DNA of 64,000 bases from Thalassospira sp. (GCF_002709775.1 NZ_PAQR01000027.1:22545-86544), one strand, 5' to 3'. Numbered from the stretch's first letter, positions 1-8,460 are shown. Numbers and translations: made by a program. The notes: a model not told the origin generated them from the letters alone.

Positions 1-174
1 TGGAGCGGATTGCTCGTCGGCGATGCAACGCCCGTGGCTGCCGACATGGATGCGCGGCGGGCAAGGATGCCAGCTGTTGGATTGGTACCGCTGCGGGAAG
101 CGCGCGTGACGGAGGCGTGGCCGTGGTTGAAGCGGGCAGGCGAGAGGACCGCATGGAAGGCGGGGTGCGCGTGA
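1..174 (+). CDS. Possible 3' end of a gene entering from the left
   Basis: Frame 1 is open from the first base to a TGA at 172-174, giving a 57-residue tail (starts WSGLLVGDATPVAADMDARR). I do not recognise the family. The tail is Arg/Ala rich and could be the end of a real protein cut by the window edge, or a chance open frame in G/C-rich DNA. Nothing downstream on the same strand continues it, and the next gene is convergent. Confidence 0.3.
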   Translation, partial: WSGLLVGDATPVAADMDARRARMPAVGLVPLREARVTEAWPWLKRAGERTAWKAGCA

Positions 175-336
175 GGTGCGCTAACTGGGGATCGGGTGTT
201 CGGCACGGGCCCGGCGCACCGCGCGGCGGGGGCTTGGTGCCGCAGACTACGGCGACAACGGGGGTGATGCGGTTTGCGATGGGGTGCGGGTCGGGTACGG
301 GTCGCGTGTGGAGTTCGGGCGATCTTGGCCGGTGGG

Positions 337-373
337 CAACCGGCTGCCAGCCGGTTTGGCGGCAGCCGGGTTG
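337..373. terminator. Hairpin after the solute-binding protein gene
   Basis: CAACCGGCTGCC (337-348) can pair with GGCAGCCGGGTTG (361-373), with one bulged G, just past the stop codon of the minus-strand gene at 381. There is no T-run, so it may act as an mRNA end-stabilising or Rho-assisted hairpin rather than a classical terminator. Confidence 0.35.
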
Positions 374-380
374 GTGTGCC

Positions 381-1214
381 CTAGTTGGTGGTTTCGCCCC
401 ATTCCTGGATGCTGGCTTCGAGCATTTGGGTCATGAGACCTTGCGAGACCAGTTCGAACACGGCTTCCGAGAGGCGGCCGCGCAGTTCGCCGGTGTTGCA
501 TTCCGACTGATGGGACATGGTGATATAGAGGTCTTCGCTGCTGACCGGGGTGTCGTAGCTGCGCAGATTGGTGATGTTTTCATGCGCAATCACGGCCTTG
601 CCGGGGAATTCTTCGTAGATCAGGTATTCGGCACGGTCGAGCGAGAGCATTTGCAGGCCTTGCTCAAGACTTGGCACTTCGCGGATGGTCAGGTTTTGAC
701 GGGCATAGTCATCAAACGCCTGCCCGAAACTGTTATTGATCACGGTCAGGCCTTCGATGCCGACAAGATCGGACCATGTGCTATAGCGCAGATCAAGATT
801 GTCGCGCGTCCAGATCAGGGTACGGGTACCCTGAAAGGCCGGATGGAAATAATCCATATAGGATAGACGCGGCACGGTCAGAAAGGCGCCGGCAATCAGA
901 TCAATCGTGCCTTCGCGCATATGCTGCTGCACACGGCCCCAGCTGCCGGAATTAATAACCTCGATCTCGACACCGGCCCGCGCGCCAACGGTTTTGATGA
1001 ATTCCGCTGCCGCGCCATGCAGGGTCTGCCCATCCTTCGACACCCACAGATACGGCGGATAATCGGGATTGCCAGACGCGATCAGCTTTGAACAATCACG
1101 CTGACCATCGGCGTCAGACACAGATCCGGTGTCGCCCGATTGCGCACGCACAGCGCCGGAACCGATCACAGTCGTCAAAAGCACTGCCAAAAATGCACTT
1201 CTGATGTTCATCAT
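381..1214 (-). CDS. Periplasmic solute-binding protein, amino-acid type (SBP_bac_3)
   Basis: About 277 residues with a Sec signal peptide (MMNIRSAFLAVLLTTVIGSG, then cleavage after AVRAQ). The mature part has the pattern of PBPb/SBP_bac_3 proteins: an opening strand with PDYPPYLWVSKDG, a GAAAEFIKTVGARAGVEIEV segment, then a central hinge and an EFPGKAVIA region. Such proteins bind amino acids or similar small ligands for ABC importers. No permease or ATPase lies nearby, so it may be an orphan binding protein or a sensor-type homologue. An in-frame GTG exists at 1220, but AGGGGAAGA lies about 9 nt before the ATG at 1214, which I prefer. Two cysteines are present (one in the Asp-Cys-Ser-Lys-Leu near the mature N-terminus, one in SECNTG near the C-terminus) and could form a disulphide. 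Confidence 0.8.
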   Translation of the reverse strand: MMNIRSAFLAVLLTTVIGSGAVRAQSGDTGSVSDADGQRDCSKLIASGNPDYPPYLWVSKDGQTLHGAAAEFIKTVGARAGVEIEVINSGSWGRVQQHMREGTIDLIAGAFLTVPRLSYMDYFHPAFQGTRTLIWTRDNLDLRYSTWSDLVGIEGLTVINNSFGQAFDDYARQNLTIREVPSLEQGLQMLSLDRAEYLIYEEFPGKAVIAHENITNLRSYDTPVSSEDLYITMSHQSECNTGELRGRLSEAVFELVSQGLMTQMLEASIQEWGETTN

Positions 1215-1319
1215 TGCCACTCTTCCCCTGCCCTTACCCCAACCCGGGATGCGGACAGAACAGATACCTTACGCTTAGGTGTAGTAAATCTAGACGAATT
1301 CCACACTTAGGAATAGGTC

Positions 1320-1331
1320 TAAACCGGTTTA
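1320..1331. promoter_or_regulatory. 12-bp perfect palindrome upstream of the binding-protein gene
   Basis: TAAACCGGTTTA is a perfect palindrome about 105 bp before the minus-strand start at 1214, in the AT-richer gap 1215-1506. Position and symmetry fit an operator, but no regulator gene is next to it. The rest of the gap shows only a short CCCGC/GCGGG hairpin (1485-1500) after the helicase gene. Confidence 0.3.
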
Positions 1332-1506
1332 TGTAAAATTCAGCCCGGGAAATACACGCCAAAATGGCGAGGGACCGGCCGTTTCCAGCCAGTCCCCCTG
1401 TATGTATTTCTTTGTGAAGCGGGTTGCTACGCACCGACATGAACAAAATTCACATCGTTCCCCGGCGAAGCCACCCACTTATTTCCCGCAAACAAGCGGG
1501 GCAGAA

Positions 1507-3288
1507 TTACGCCGAACGGCGTTTCATGCCCTGATTGCCACCGCGGTTGTCGCGGCGCGGACGATCATTGAAGTCACGACGGCCGCCATCGCGTCCACCG
1601 TCACGGTTGTCGCCACGGGCACGGAAGTTGCCGCCGCGATCACCACGCGGTTTGTCCGAGAAGCGACGTTCGTCACGGTTGCCACCTTCGCCACGGCCTT
1701 CACCACGGGGGCGGAAGTTACCACCACGACCGCCACCATTGCGCTCTTCGCGATCACCGCGCGGTGCACGGTCATCATTGTCAAAGCGCGGCTTGCGATC
1801 ATTGCGGAAATCACCGCCGTCACGACGCGGACGATCATTGAAGTCACGACGACCGCCATCACGGCCACCATCACGACCTTCTTCACGACCACCGAAGCCA
1901 CGGGCTGCGCGATCACCCTGGAAACCGCCATCGCGGCCACCATCACGACCGCCGCCGAAGCCACGACCGCGACCACCGTCACGATTGTCACCACGGGCGC
2001 CATCACGACCGCCACCGAAACCACCACGGCCCCGGCCACCATCACGGCCGCCAAAACCACCGCGACCGCCGCCGCCGAAGCCACGACCACCGTCACGGCC
2101 ACCACGACCGCGACCACCGCCACCACCGGCACCGAATGAACGGGGCGGCGGAGCTGCATGGAATTCGTGATCTTCGTCGATCTCGACATCCTGCTTGATG
2201 ATGCGTTCAATGTTGCGCAGCAGACGAATGTCGCGCGGTTCACAGAACGAAATCGCGATACCTTCGGCACTGCCACGACCGGTACGACCGATACGGTGGA
2301 CATAGCTTTCCGGGTCCTGCGGCAGGTCATAGTTGATGACGTGCGTGATGCCCGGGACGTCGATACCACGTGCAGCAACGTCGGTTGCAATCAGGACCGG
2401 GAAACGGCCATTGCGGAAGTTGCGCAGGATTTTCTGACGGATGCGCTGCTGTTTGTCGCCATGAATGGCATCGCTGTCGATGTCTTCATCGCGCAGCTGG
2501 AACGACAGTTCGTCGGCATCTGCCTTGGTCTTGGTGAAGACCAGAACGCGTTCGACTTCATCACGGTTGAGCAACTGAACCAGAAGCTTGGTCTTGTCGT
2601 GACGTTTGACAAACATGCCACGCTGGGTGACGCGTTCGGTCACGCTGGCCTGCGGTGCGGTTTCAACCTTGACCGGGTCTTTGAGAAGACGGTCGGTCAG
2701 GTGTTTGACTTCGGCCGGCATGGTTGCCGAGAACATCACGGTCTGATGATTGTTCGGCAGCAGTTCCGCCACGGTCAGCACGTCTTCGGAGAAGCCCATG
2801 TCGAGCATGCGGTCGGCTTCATCAAGGATGAAGACTTCGACATCGTCGAAACGAACCGTGTTGCGCGACATGTGATCGAGCAGACGACCCGGGGTCGCAA
2901 CCAGGATATCAACGCCACGGCGCAGTTCCTGAATCTGCGGGCCCATCGGGGAGCCACCAAAGACAACAGAAGAAAACAGGCGGATGCCTTTTTTGAAATC
3001 ACGCAGGCACTGGCCGATCTGGGTCGCCAGTTCGCGGGTCGGTGCCAGAATGACGGCACGCGGCTGACCCGGTTTCGGGCGCATCGGGTTTTCAGCAAGA
3101 CGCTGCAGCAACGGCAGGCAGAAAGCAGCAGTTTTGCCGCCACCCGTATGGGAAATACCCATCAGGTCCTTGCCTTCGAGAAGTGCGGGGATCGTCGCAG
3201 CCTGAATTTCGGTCGGCGCGGTAAAACCGGCAGCTTCAACATTGCGCAACAGGGGCTCGATCAGGTTGAGCCCATTAAAATTCGTCAT
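1507..3288 (-). CDS. DEAD-box ATP-dependent RNA helicase, RhlE-like, with RGG-type tail
   Basis: 593 residues. It unwinds RNA duplexes using ATP, as in cold adaptation, ribosome assembly or mRNA turnover. Motifs seen in order: Q-motif region near residues 22-30, motif I SHTGGGKT (46-53), PTREL (83-87), TPGR (132-135), DEAD (156-159), SAT (187-189), ARGID (306-310) and HRIGRTGR (331-338). Motif I normally reads AxTGxGKT; here Ser-His replaces the usual Ala-Gln. From about residue 387 the chain becomes a roughly 200-residue tail of Gly, Arg and Asp (GGRDGGR, RGRGG) likely to bind RNA and to be disordered. One unit, GGRDGGRRDFNDRPRRD, occurs twice. I place the start at the ATG at 3288, preceded by AGGA; an in-frame upstream start at 3348 would add 20 atypical residues. 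Confidence 0.92.
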   Translation of the reverse strand: MTNFNGLNLIEPLLRNVEAAGFTAPTEIQAATIPALLEGKDLMGISHTGGGKTAAFCLPLLQRLAENPMRPKPGQPRAVILAPTRELATQIGQCLRDFKKGIRLFSSVVFGGSPMGPQIQELRRGVDILVATPGRLLDHMSRNTVRFDDVEVFILDEADRMLDMGFSEDVLTVAELLPNNHQTVMFSATMPAEVKHLTDRLLKDPVKVETAPQASVTERVTQRGMFVKRHDKTKLLVQLLNRDEVERVLVFTKTKADADELSFQLRDEDIDSDAIHGDKQQRIRQKILRNFRNGRFPVLIATDVAARGIDVPGITHVINYDLPQDPESYVHRIGRTGRGSAEGIAISFCEPRDIRLLRNIERIIKQDVEIDEDHEFHAAPPPRSFGAGGGGGRGRGGRDGGRGFGGGGRGGFGGRDGGRGRGGFGGGRDGARGDNRDGGRGRGFGGGRDGGRDGGFQGDRAARGFGGREEGRDGGRDGGRRDFNDRPRRDGGDFRNDRKPRFDNDDRAPRGDREERNGGGRGGNFRPRGEGRGEGGNRDERRFSDKPRGDRGGNFRARGDNRDGGRDGGRRDFNDRPRRDNRGGNQGMKRRSA

Positions 3289-3669
3289 AAAGGAAAGTCC
3301 TTCGTTTATCCGGTCGGCGCCATGTTCACGCCTGTGGTGCCTGCCCAAACGCAGTCAAGACCGGTGCTTGGCAAAGAGCCAGCGTCGGACCCGCATGAGA
3401 GGCAAATGATGTGAGGCATCGACGTCATCACGTCGTACCCGCCCTCGCCTTTTCATACAGTTCCTGACAGCTCATTCTGTCTTTGCAAGCGAAGGAATGA
3501 GCCGGGTGATACAGGGCGGCGCACAATAAGTCAATCAATCCCCGCGCCCATCAGCCATGCAAAAACGCCTTCCGCCCATGCACACGACGAAAGTTTCTTT
3601 TTAAATTAACCCTTTAGGACCAGTATCGCGTGTACGGAGTGGAGAACTGCATTTTAGAAGGGGAATTCC
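3289..3669. other. 380-bp gap: helicase leader and receptor promoter region
   Basis: No gene. It separates the divergent helicase and chemotaxis-receptor genes. GCTCATTC (3470-3477) and GAATGAGC (3495-3502) form an 8-bp hairpin arm pair with a 17-nt loop. DEAD-box and cold-shock genes often have long structured 5' leaders, so part of this may be transcribed ahead of the helicase. The stretch at 3598-3640 is AT-rich and probably holds the receptor promoter; AGAAGGGG stands before the ATG at 3670. Confidence 0.4.
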
Positions 3670-4176
3670 ATGCGGTTTCGCGTTGTAACGGGGATTTTTT
3701 CAATCCCTGCTATCTGTCTGGTTGTGTTGCTTGCAATCATCGCGACAGTGTCCTTGAACTATCAAACCAGTCTGCGTAACGGAAAGTTCGAACAGATTTC
3801 GCATCTGACCGAAGGTGCCGTGTCCATCGTCAACAGCTATATCGCCAAAGCCAAAAGCGGCGAGATGAGCGAGGCCGATGCCAAGGCAGCCGCCCTTGCA
3901 CTGCTCAACGATTATCGTTTTGACGGTGAGAACTATATTTACGCGACCGATTACAATCACTGCATGGTGCTTGATCCGTTGAGCCCCGAAGATGTCGGAA
4001 AATGTAATCCTGACAGCCGGGTGCGCAACATGATCGTCAATGCGGCCAAAGCCGGTGGTGACATTATTACCTATGAAACCAAGAAGCCAGGCGAAGGGGA
4101 CAAACTGATCGAGAAAGCGGCCTATGTCCGCCCGATCAAGGAATGGAACTGGGCGCTTGGGGCTGGCGTATACATG
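3670..4176 (+). pseudogene. 5' part of methyl-accepting chemotaxis receptor (TM1 + Cache), cut by IS
   Basis: The first 169 codons of a chemotaxis receptor. Residues 7-30 are a transmembrane helix (GIFSIPAICLVVLLAIIATV). The following periplasmic segment is a single-Cache domain: helix-rich start, then DYRFDGENYIYATDYNHCM and the end strand WNWALGAGVYM. The reading frame then runs into the insertion element and stops at 4227 after foreign residues. The missing half (TM2, HAMP, signalling domain) resumes at about 5553. The ribosome site AGAAGGGG is intact, so a membrane-bound sensor fragment without output could still be made. Confidence 0.85.
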
Positions 4177-4262
4177 ATGGTGTGGACGGCCCTCACAAAC
4201 CGGCATCAATGTGCCATAGTGCGTTGATCAGTTGGGCAAACACTATAAGGAGCCATCCACAG

Positions 4263-5288
4263 ATGAAAGTTAGCACGCTCGGCCTGGATTTGGCCAAGAA
4301 TGTCTTCCAGATTCACGGTGTCGACGACAAAGGGAACGTGACAGTTCGTCGCCAGTTGCGTCGTCAGCAAATGTTTTCATTCTTCTCGGATCTCCCTCCC
4401 TGTCTGATCGGCCTTGAAGCCTGTGGCACTGCCCATTACTGGGCCCGGGAGCTCGAAGCGCGCGGGCACGATGTCCGGATCATCCCGCCATCCTATGTGA
4501 AACCGTATGTTCGTCGCGGCAAGAACGACGCAGCTGATGCCGAAGCGATCTGTGAGGCTGTCGGTCGACCGAGCATGCGCTTTGTGCCGGTCAAATCGGA
4601 AGACCAGCAGGCCGCCCTGATGCAGCACAAGGCCCGCGAGCTTCTGATGCGCCAGCAAAACATGTTGGTCAACGCACTGCGTTCCCACATGGCCGAAATG
4701 GGGCTGATTGCCGCCCAGGGCCGAGAACGACTGGACCGTATTGTTGATGTCATCATGGAAGACGAGGATGAAAGCCTGCCGGCATTGGCTCGCGCATCAC
4801 TACGGCCACTGGTTGCCATGCTCCAGGCCAATGAAGCTGCTATCGATGACATAGACCGGGCAATCAAGGCAGCCCACAAGGAAAATGAGGTTAGCCAGCG
4901 ATTGGCCTCCATACCTGGTGTCGGCGTTCTGACTGCCAGTGCGATCGCAGCCACAGTGCCTGATCCTTCGTTCTTCAAATCCGGTAGGGAGTTTGCTGCA
5001 TGGCTCGGTCTGGTACCGCGACAAAATTCCAGTGGCGGTAAGGAACGATTGGGCCGGATATCGAAACAGGGCAACCGGTATATTCGAAAGCTGCTTGTCA
5101 TAGGTGCTACCAGCATGCTGAACGTTGTGCGCCGACAATCATCACGGCAGGCTGATTGGGCGAAACGGTTACTGGAACGTAAGCCGACAAGGCTTGTAAC
5201 CATCGCCATGGCCAACAAAGCCGCGCGTATCGCTTGGGCTTTAATGACCAAAAAGGAAATATATCGGGCAACAACGATTGCGGCATAG
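4263..5288 (+). CDS. IS110/IS1111-family DEDD transposase (recombinase)
   Basis: 341 residues, full length for the family, preceded by AAGGAG. The N-terminal RuvC-like domain shows the acidic set: D9 (GLDLAK), E52 (LEACG), D89 and D92 (KNDAADAEAI). The C-terminal Transposase_20 domain carries SIPGVGVLTASAIA (216-229), a helix-hairpin-helix-like stretch, and NSSGGKERLGRISKQGN, where the conserved Ser 256 or 257 is the expected nucleophile. Relatives move the element through a circular intermediate and choose donor and target DNA with an RNA encoded by the element. All catalytic residues are present, so it looks active. Confidence 0.93.
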   Translation: MKVSTLGLDLAKNVFQIHGVDDKGNVTVRRQLRRQQMFSFFSDLPPCLIGLEACGTAHYWARELEARGHDVRIIPPSYVKPYVRRGKNDAADAEAICEAVGRPSMRFVPVKSEDQQAALMQHKARELLMRQQNMLVNALRSHMAEMGLIAAQGRERLDRIVDVIMEDEDESLPALARASLRPLVAMLQANEAAIDDIDRAIKAAHKENEVSQRLASIPGVGVLTASAIAATVPDPSFFKSGREFAAWLGLVPRQNSSGGKERLGRISKQGNRYIRKLLVIGATSMLNVVRRQSSRQADWAKRLLERKPTRLVTIAMANKAARIAWALMTKKEIYRATTIAA

Positions 5289-5537
5289 AACACACCGTTT
5301 TTAGATCCCAAGGGATTACAACAGGTTAGCAAGGTGAGCAGATATTGATGTGAACCGGTCACTACCGGGATATCGGACACTCCAGCACTTTCCAAGCGGC
5401 CACTTGACCGCGTTTATTTGATCGGAACCGACATCCGCGGACTTCATCAGGGCCAGACGATTTATCGTCACCAACAGGCCGGATACATGGAAGCACCTGA
5501 CCAGGTTACAACAGTTCTATTTTTCCTTGCTTTCAGT
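5289..5537 (+). ncRNA. Candidate bridge RNA / seekRNA of the IS element
   Basis: The only sizeable noncoding part of the element lies between the transposase stop and the right inverted repeat, where IS1111-type elements keep their guide RNA. Hairpins visible: CCGGT-CACT-ACCGG (5355-5368), GCGG/CCGC (5396-5411) and GACGAT-TT-ATCGTC (5456-5469). ATACATGGA at 5483-5491 equals the reconstructed uninterrupted target across the insertion point (ATACATG joined to GA), as a guide segment would. The ends of the RNA and the guide assignment are inference; a 9-nt match is only suggestive. Confidence 0.45.
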
Positions 5538-5552
5538 GGGCCGTCCATACAT

Positions 5553-6716
5553 GATGATGTTCAGTCCGAATTCATGTCGGTCATCACCCATATCGTGATC
5601 ATTTCCGCCATCGCCATCGTGATTGCAGGCATCCTGTCCTGGATCGTCGGCACACGGATTACGCGCGGTATTGTTGGCCTGAATGACAGCATCCGTGCAA
5701 TTGCCGAGGGCGATTACAACGAACCCGTCGAAACCGATTCCCGATTTATTGAAATCGGCGATATGGGCGAAGGTGTTCTGGCGCTGCGTGACAAATCGGC
5801 ACAGGCCCAGCAGCTTGAAAATGATGCAGCGGGCCTCAAGGCAAAATCCGAAGAAGAACGCCGTGCGAATATCCGCGAAATCGCGTCCAAGCTTGAATCC
5901 GAAGTCGGCGGCATTGCCGGTGCCCTGGATCAATCGGTTCAGCGCAGTAATGATCTTGCGATCAGCATGGCGCGCAATGCCGATGGCATTCTGGGCCAAA
6001 GCCAGCATGCCGCGTCAGCCGCCAACGAAGTATCGCACAGCGTTGATGCGGTTGCGGCCGCGACCGAGGAACTGTCATCCTCGATCACGGAAATCAATGT
6101 TCAGATTTCCCAGATGTCGAACACGGTCGAACGGGCAACCGATGAAAGCCAGAGCGCATCGAATGATGTTGCCGGCTTGTCCGCCACGGTCGACAAGATC
6201 AAGGAAATCATCGGCCTGATCAACGACATTGCTGCTCAGACCAATCTTTTGGCACTGAACGCGACCATCGAGGCGGCCCGTGCCGGTGAAGCTGGCAAAG
6301 GCTTTGCCGTGGTGGCCAACGAGGTGAAAAACCTTGCCACCCAGACGGCAAAGGCAACTGACGAGATCGCAGCCCAGATCAATGACATTGTCGATGGCAC
6401 CGAACGTGCCGTAACCGGCATTTCGCGGGTTTCGGAAACCATCGAACAGGTTCGAGGGGCTTCGACTGCGATTGCAGCGGCGATTGAAGAACAGGGTGCG
6501 GCAACACAGGAAATCTCGGGCAACGCCAACCGCAGTGCGGACGGGGTCAAGGAGATCTCCAACAGTGTTGAAGACACCATGAACAACGCCCAGAGCACGA
6601 CACAGGAAGCAGATGAACTGAAATCAGCATCGGCCGAACTTTCAAGCCGTTCGAGCGAGCTGACCCAGATCATTCATCGTTTCTCGACCGACTTGCTGAA
6701 GCAGGCCGGGGCGTAA
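5553..6716 (+). pseudogene. 3' part of methyl-accepting chemotaxis receptor (TM2, HAMP, signalling domain)
   Basis: 387 codons in the frame continuous with the N-terminal half once the element is removed. It begins DDVQSEF, then TM2 ([20 protein letters not shown]), a HAMP domain ([23 protein letters not shown]) and a full coiled-coil signalling domain with the conserved tip [20 protein letters not shown] and [20 protein letters not shown]. No pentapeptide tether for CheR/CheB is seen at the C-terminus (ends LKQAGA). The frame is open back to 5418 inside the IS, and ATG at 5574 comes just before TM2, so a sensorless receptor could be produced. Confidence 0.85.
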
Positions 6717-6731
6717 GGTTTCAACCTACTA

Positions 6732-6767
6732 AAAAAGGGCCGGACATTCATTTGTCCGGCCCTTTTT
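6732..6767. terminator. Bidirectional Rho-independent terminator
   Basis: A 15-bp perfect stem, AAAAAGGGCCGGACA (6732-6746) and TGTCCGGCCCTTTTT (6753-6767), with a 6-nt loop. T-runs on both strands fit termination of the receptor gene and of convergent pheA. Confidence 0.9.
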
Positions 6768-6789
6768 GATTCTTGCTTTTGCTGCGGGT

Positions 6790-7650
6790 CTATTCCGCCG
6801 GGGGATGGTTATCCTTGCGGAAGGGATGGGCCGGATAGACGCCGAGGATGCGGACCTCGTGCGAGAAGAATTGCAGTTCTTCGAGCGCGTGGCGCAGGCC
6901 GAGCTGTTCGGGATGGGCTTCGACTTCGGCGAAGAACTGGGTCGCGGTGAACTGACCTTCGACCATGTAGCTTTCAAGTTTGGTCATGTTGATCCCGTTG
7001 GTGGCAAAACCGCCGAGCGCCTTGTAAAGAGCGGCGGCAACGTTGCGCACACGGAAGACGAAGCTTGTCACGACCGGCGTGCCGTCATTGGCAATATCAA
7101 GCGGTTCGCGTGCCAGAATGATGAAGCGCGTGGTGTTATGCGCCGCATCCTCGACTTCGGTGCGGAGCACATCAAGGCCATAAATCTCGGCGGCCAGCAC
7201 CGGCGCAATGGCGGCAATCGATTTATCGCCACGATCAGCAACTTCCTTGGCACAGCCGGCGGTATCGGGGCCGACCACGGCATTCACACCCAGTTCCTTG
7301 CGCAGCTTACGGCATTGGCCGAGTGCGTGGACGTGGCTGTGGATTTCCTTGATTTCCTCGATCTTGGTGCCGGGAACGGCGACCAGCGCGTGGTTAATGC
7401 GCAGGAAGGTTTCACCGATAATATGCACACCGGATTCAGGCAGGATGTGGTGCACGTCCGCGACGCGACCGGCCAGCGTGTTATCAATCGGGATCACCGC
7501 CAGATCGACGTCGCCTTCTTCAAGTGCGCCAAAAGCGCCTTCAAAGGTCCTGTACGGTACTGTCGTTGCACCCGGAAAGGCGCGACGGGCTGCCTGATCT
7601 GAATAGGCACCGTGCATTCCCTGAAAAGCGATCCTTTGTTGCGCAGTCAT
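6790..7650 (-). CDS. pheA: Prephenate dehydratase (monofunctional) with ACT domain
   Basis: 286 residues. It converts prephenate to phenylpyruvate, the committed step to phenylalanine. The PDT domain starts RIAFQGMHGAYSDQA (6-20), includes PIDNTLAGRV (54-63), and has the catalytic Thr-Arg-Phe at 174-176 (NTTRFII). An ACT domain from about 195 to 272 (SFVFRVRNVAAALYKALGGF, then NMTKLESYMVEGQ) is the phenylalanine-binding regulatory part. There is no chorismate mutase domain, as usual in alphaproteobacteria. AGGAAACAG lies before the ATG. It sits 69 bp after kdsB on the same strand, so the two are probably co-transcribed. Confidence 0.95.
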   Translation of the reverse strand: MTAQQRIAFQGMHGAYSDQAARRAFPGATTVPYRTFEGAFGALEEGDVDLAVIPIDNTLAGRVADVHHILPESGVHIIGETFLRINHALVAVPGTKIEEIKEIHSHVHALGQCRKLRKELGVNAVVGPDTAGCAKEVADRGDKSIAAIAPVLAAEIYGLDVLRTEVEDAAHNTTRFIILAREPLDIANDGTPVVTSFVFRVRNVAAALYKALGGFATNGINMTKLESYMVEGQFTATQFFAEVEAHPEQLGLRHALEELQFFSHEVRILGVYPAHPFRKDNHPPAE

Positions 7651-7719
7651 CTGGCTGTTTCCTGAATGGTCAATGTAGATTGGTCATGAACTTAAAGCAC
7701 TTGAAGCGTCGAACCGCAA

Positions 7720-8460
7720 CTATGCACCCAGCACCTGGCGCGCGCGTTCAAGGTCTTCCTGGGTATCGACGCCAAGCGGCACACCATCGACCAGGGCCAC
7801 CGCGATCACCATGCCGTTTTCAAGTGCGCGCAGCTGTTCGAGCTTTTCGCGTTGTTCGAGTTCGGCGGGCGGCAGGGAAACGAAACGATCAAGGGCCGCA
7901 CGGCGATAGGTGTAAAGACCGATGTGATGATAAAGCGGCCCGTCGCCATGCGGTGCGGTCGCGCGCGTGAAATAAAGGGCGCGCGCAACACGGCCGGTGC
8001 CAAAGGCCGCAACCGCCTTGACCACGTTGGGGTTGGTGCGTTCTTCGTCGCGTTTAATTTCAGCGGCCAGGGTGGCGATATCCACTGCCGGATCGGCAAG
8101 CGGTTCAAACACCGCGCGGATATCGGCGGCATCAATGGTTGGCAGATCGCCCTGCACATTGACGACGGCATCAAACTTGCCTTCGGGATCGAAAGTCTCG
8201 AGCGCCTGATGGACGCGGTCCGATCCGCTGGGCAGATCCGGGTCAGTCAGAACGGCGATACCACCAGCAGCGGTGATGGCATCGGCGATTTCCTGTTCGG
8301 CGCAGGCAACCAGAACCGGGCCGATTCCCGCTTCCGTCGCGCGTTTCCAAACCTGAACGATCATTGGTTCACCACAGATATCGGCCAGCGGTTTATTGGG
8401 CAAACGCGTGGAGGCCATTCGGGCAGGAATTACAACAACAGGATTGCGCGGGGTCGACAT
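7720..8460 (-). CDS. kdsB: 3-deoxy-manno-octulosonate (CMP-KDO) cytidylyltransferase
   Basis: 246 residues from the ATG at 8460, chosen because GGAG sits 8 nt upstream; an earlier in-frame start at 8481 lacks this. The enzyme activates KDO with CTP for lipopolysaccharide inner-core synthesis in the cytoplasm. Visible family marks: [15 protein letters not shown] (11-25), the nucleotide-binding opening; [10 protein letters not shown], the central loop; [12 protein letters not shown]; and [10 protein letters not shown] near the end. Length matches the family. Confidence 0.95.
   Translation of the reverse strand: MSTPRNPVVVIPARMASTRLPNKPLADICGEPMIVQVWKRATEAGIGPVLVACAEQEIADAITAAGGIAVLTDPDLPSGSDRVHQALETFDPEGKFDAVVNVQGDLPTIDAADIRAVFEPLADPAVDIATLAAEIKRDEERTNPNVVKAVAAFGTGRVARALYFTRATAPHGDGPLYHHIGLYTYRRAALDRFVSLPPAELEQREKLEQLRALENGMVIAVALVDGVPLGVDTQEDLERARQVLGA

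Larger units (their letters stand above)
4177..5552 (+). mobile_element. IS110-family insertion sequence, IS1111 type
   Basis: About 1,376 bp inserted in a chemotaxis receptor gene. Near the ends lie imperfect inverted repeats GTGTGGACGGCCC (4180-4192) and GGGCCGTCCATAC (5538-5550), 12 of 13 matching. These subterminal repeats, the lack of an obvious target duplication and the DEDD-type recombinase match the IS1111 branch of IS110. I set the ends from the host frame: joining base 4176 to base 5553 restores Val-Tyr-Met-Asp-Asp-Val-Gln, as expected across this point in Cache receptors; other joins within about 3 bp are possible. The identical ATACATGATG at 4170-4179 and 5547-5556 would restore the wrong frame. 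Left noncoding DNA is about 85 bp, right about 264 bp. Confidence 0.85.

Noticed and set aside
117..866. 249-codon frame on the plus strand over the solute-binding protein
   Set aside because: Antisense shadow; the minus frame has a signal peptide and family pattern.
1402..2170. Three more long open frames over the helicase tail, rich in Thr/Ala, Arg/Pro or Val
   Set aside because: They arise from the repeated GGC/CGT-type codons of the RGG tail; composition is low-complexity and no start signals are present.
2158..3414. Long open frame (418 codons) on the strand opposite the helicase
   Set aside because: It is the antisense shadow of the DEAD-box gene, has no ribosome site and no protein-like pattern.
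4170..5556. ATACATGATG at both IS junctions as a 10-bp target duplication
   Set aside because: Removing one copy plus the element would leave the receptor out of frame; IS110 elements seldom duplicate the target. I read it as chance likeness between the target and the element end, possibly linked to target choice.
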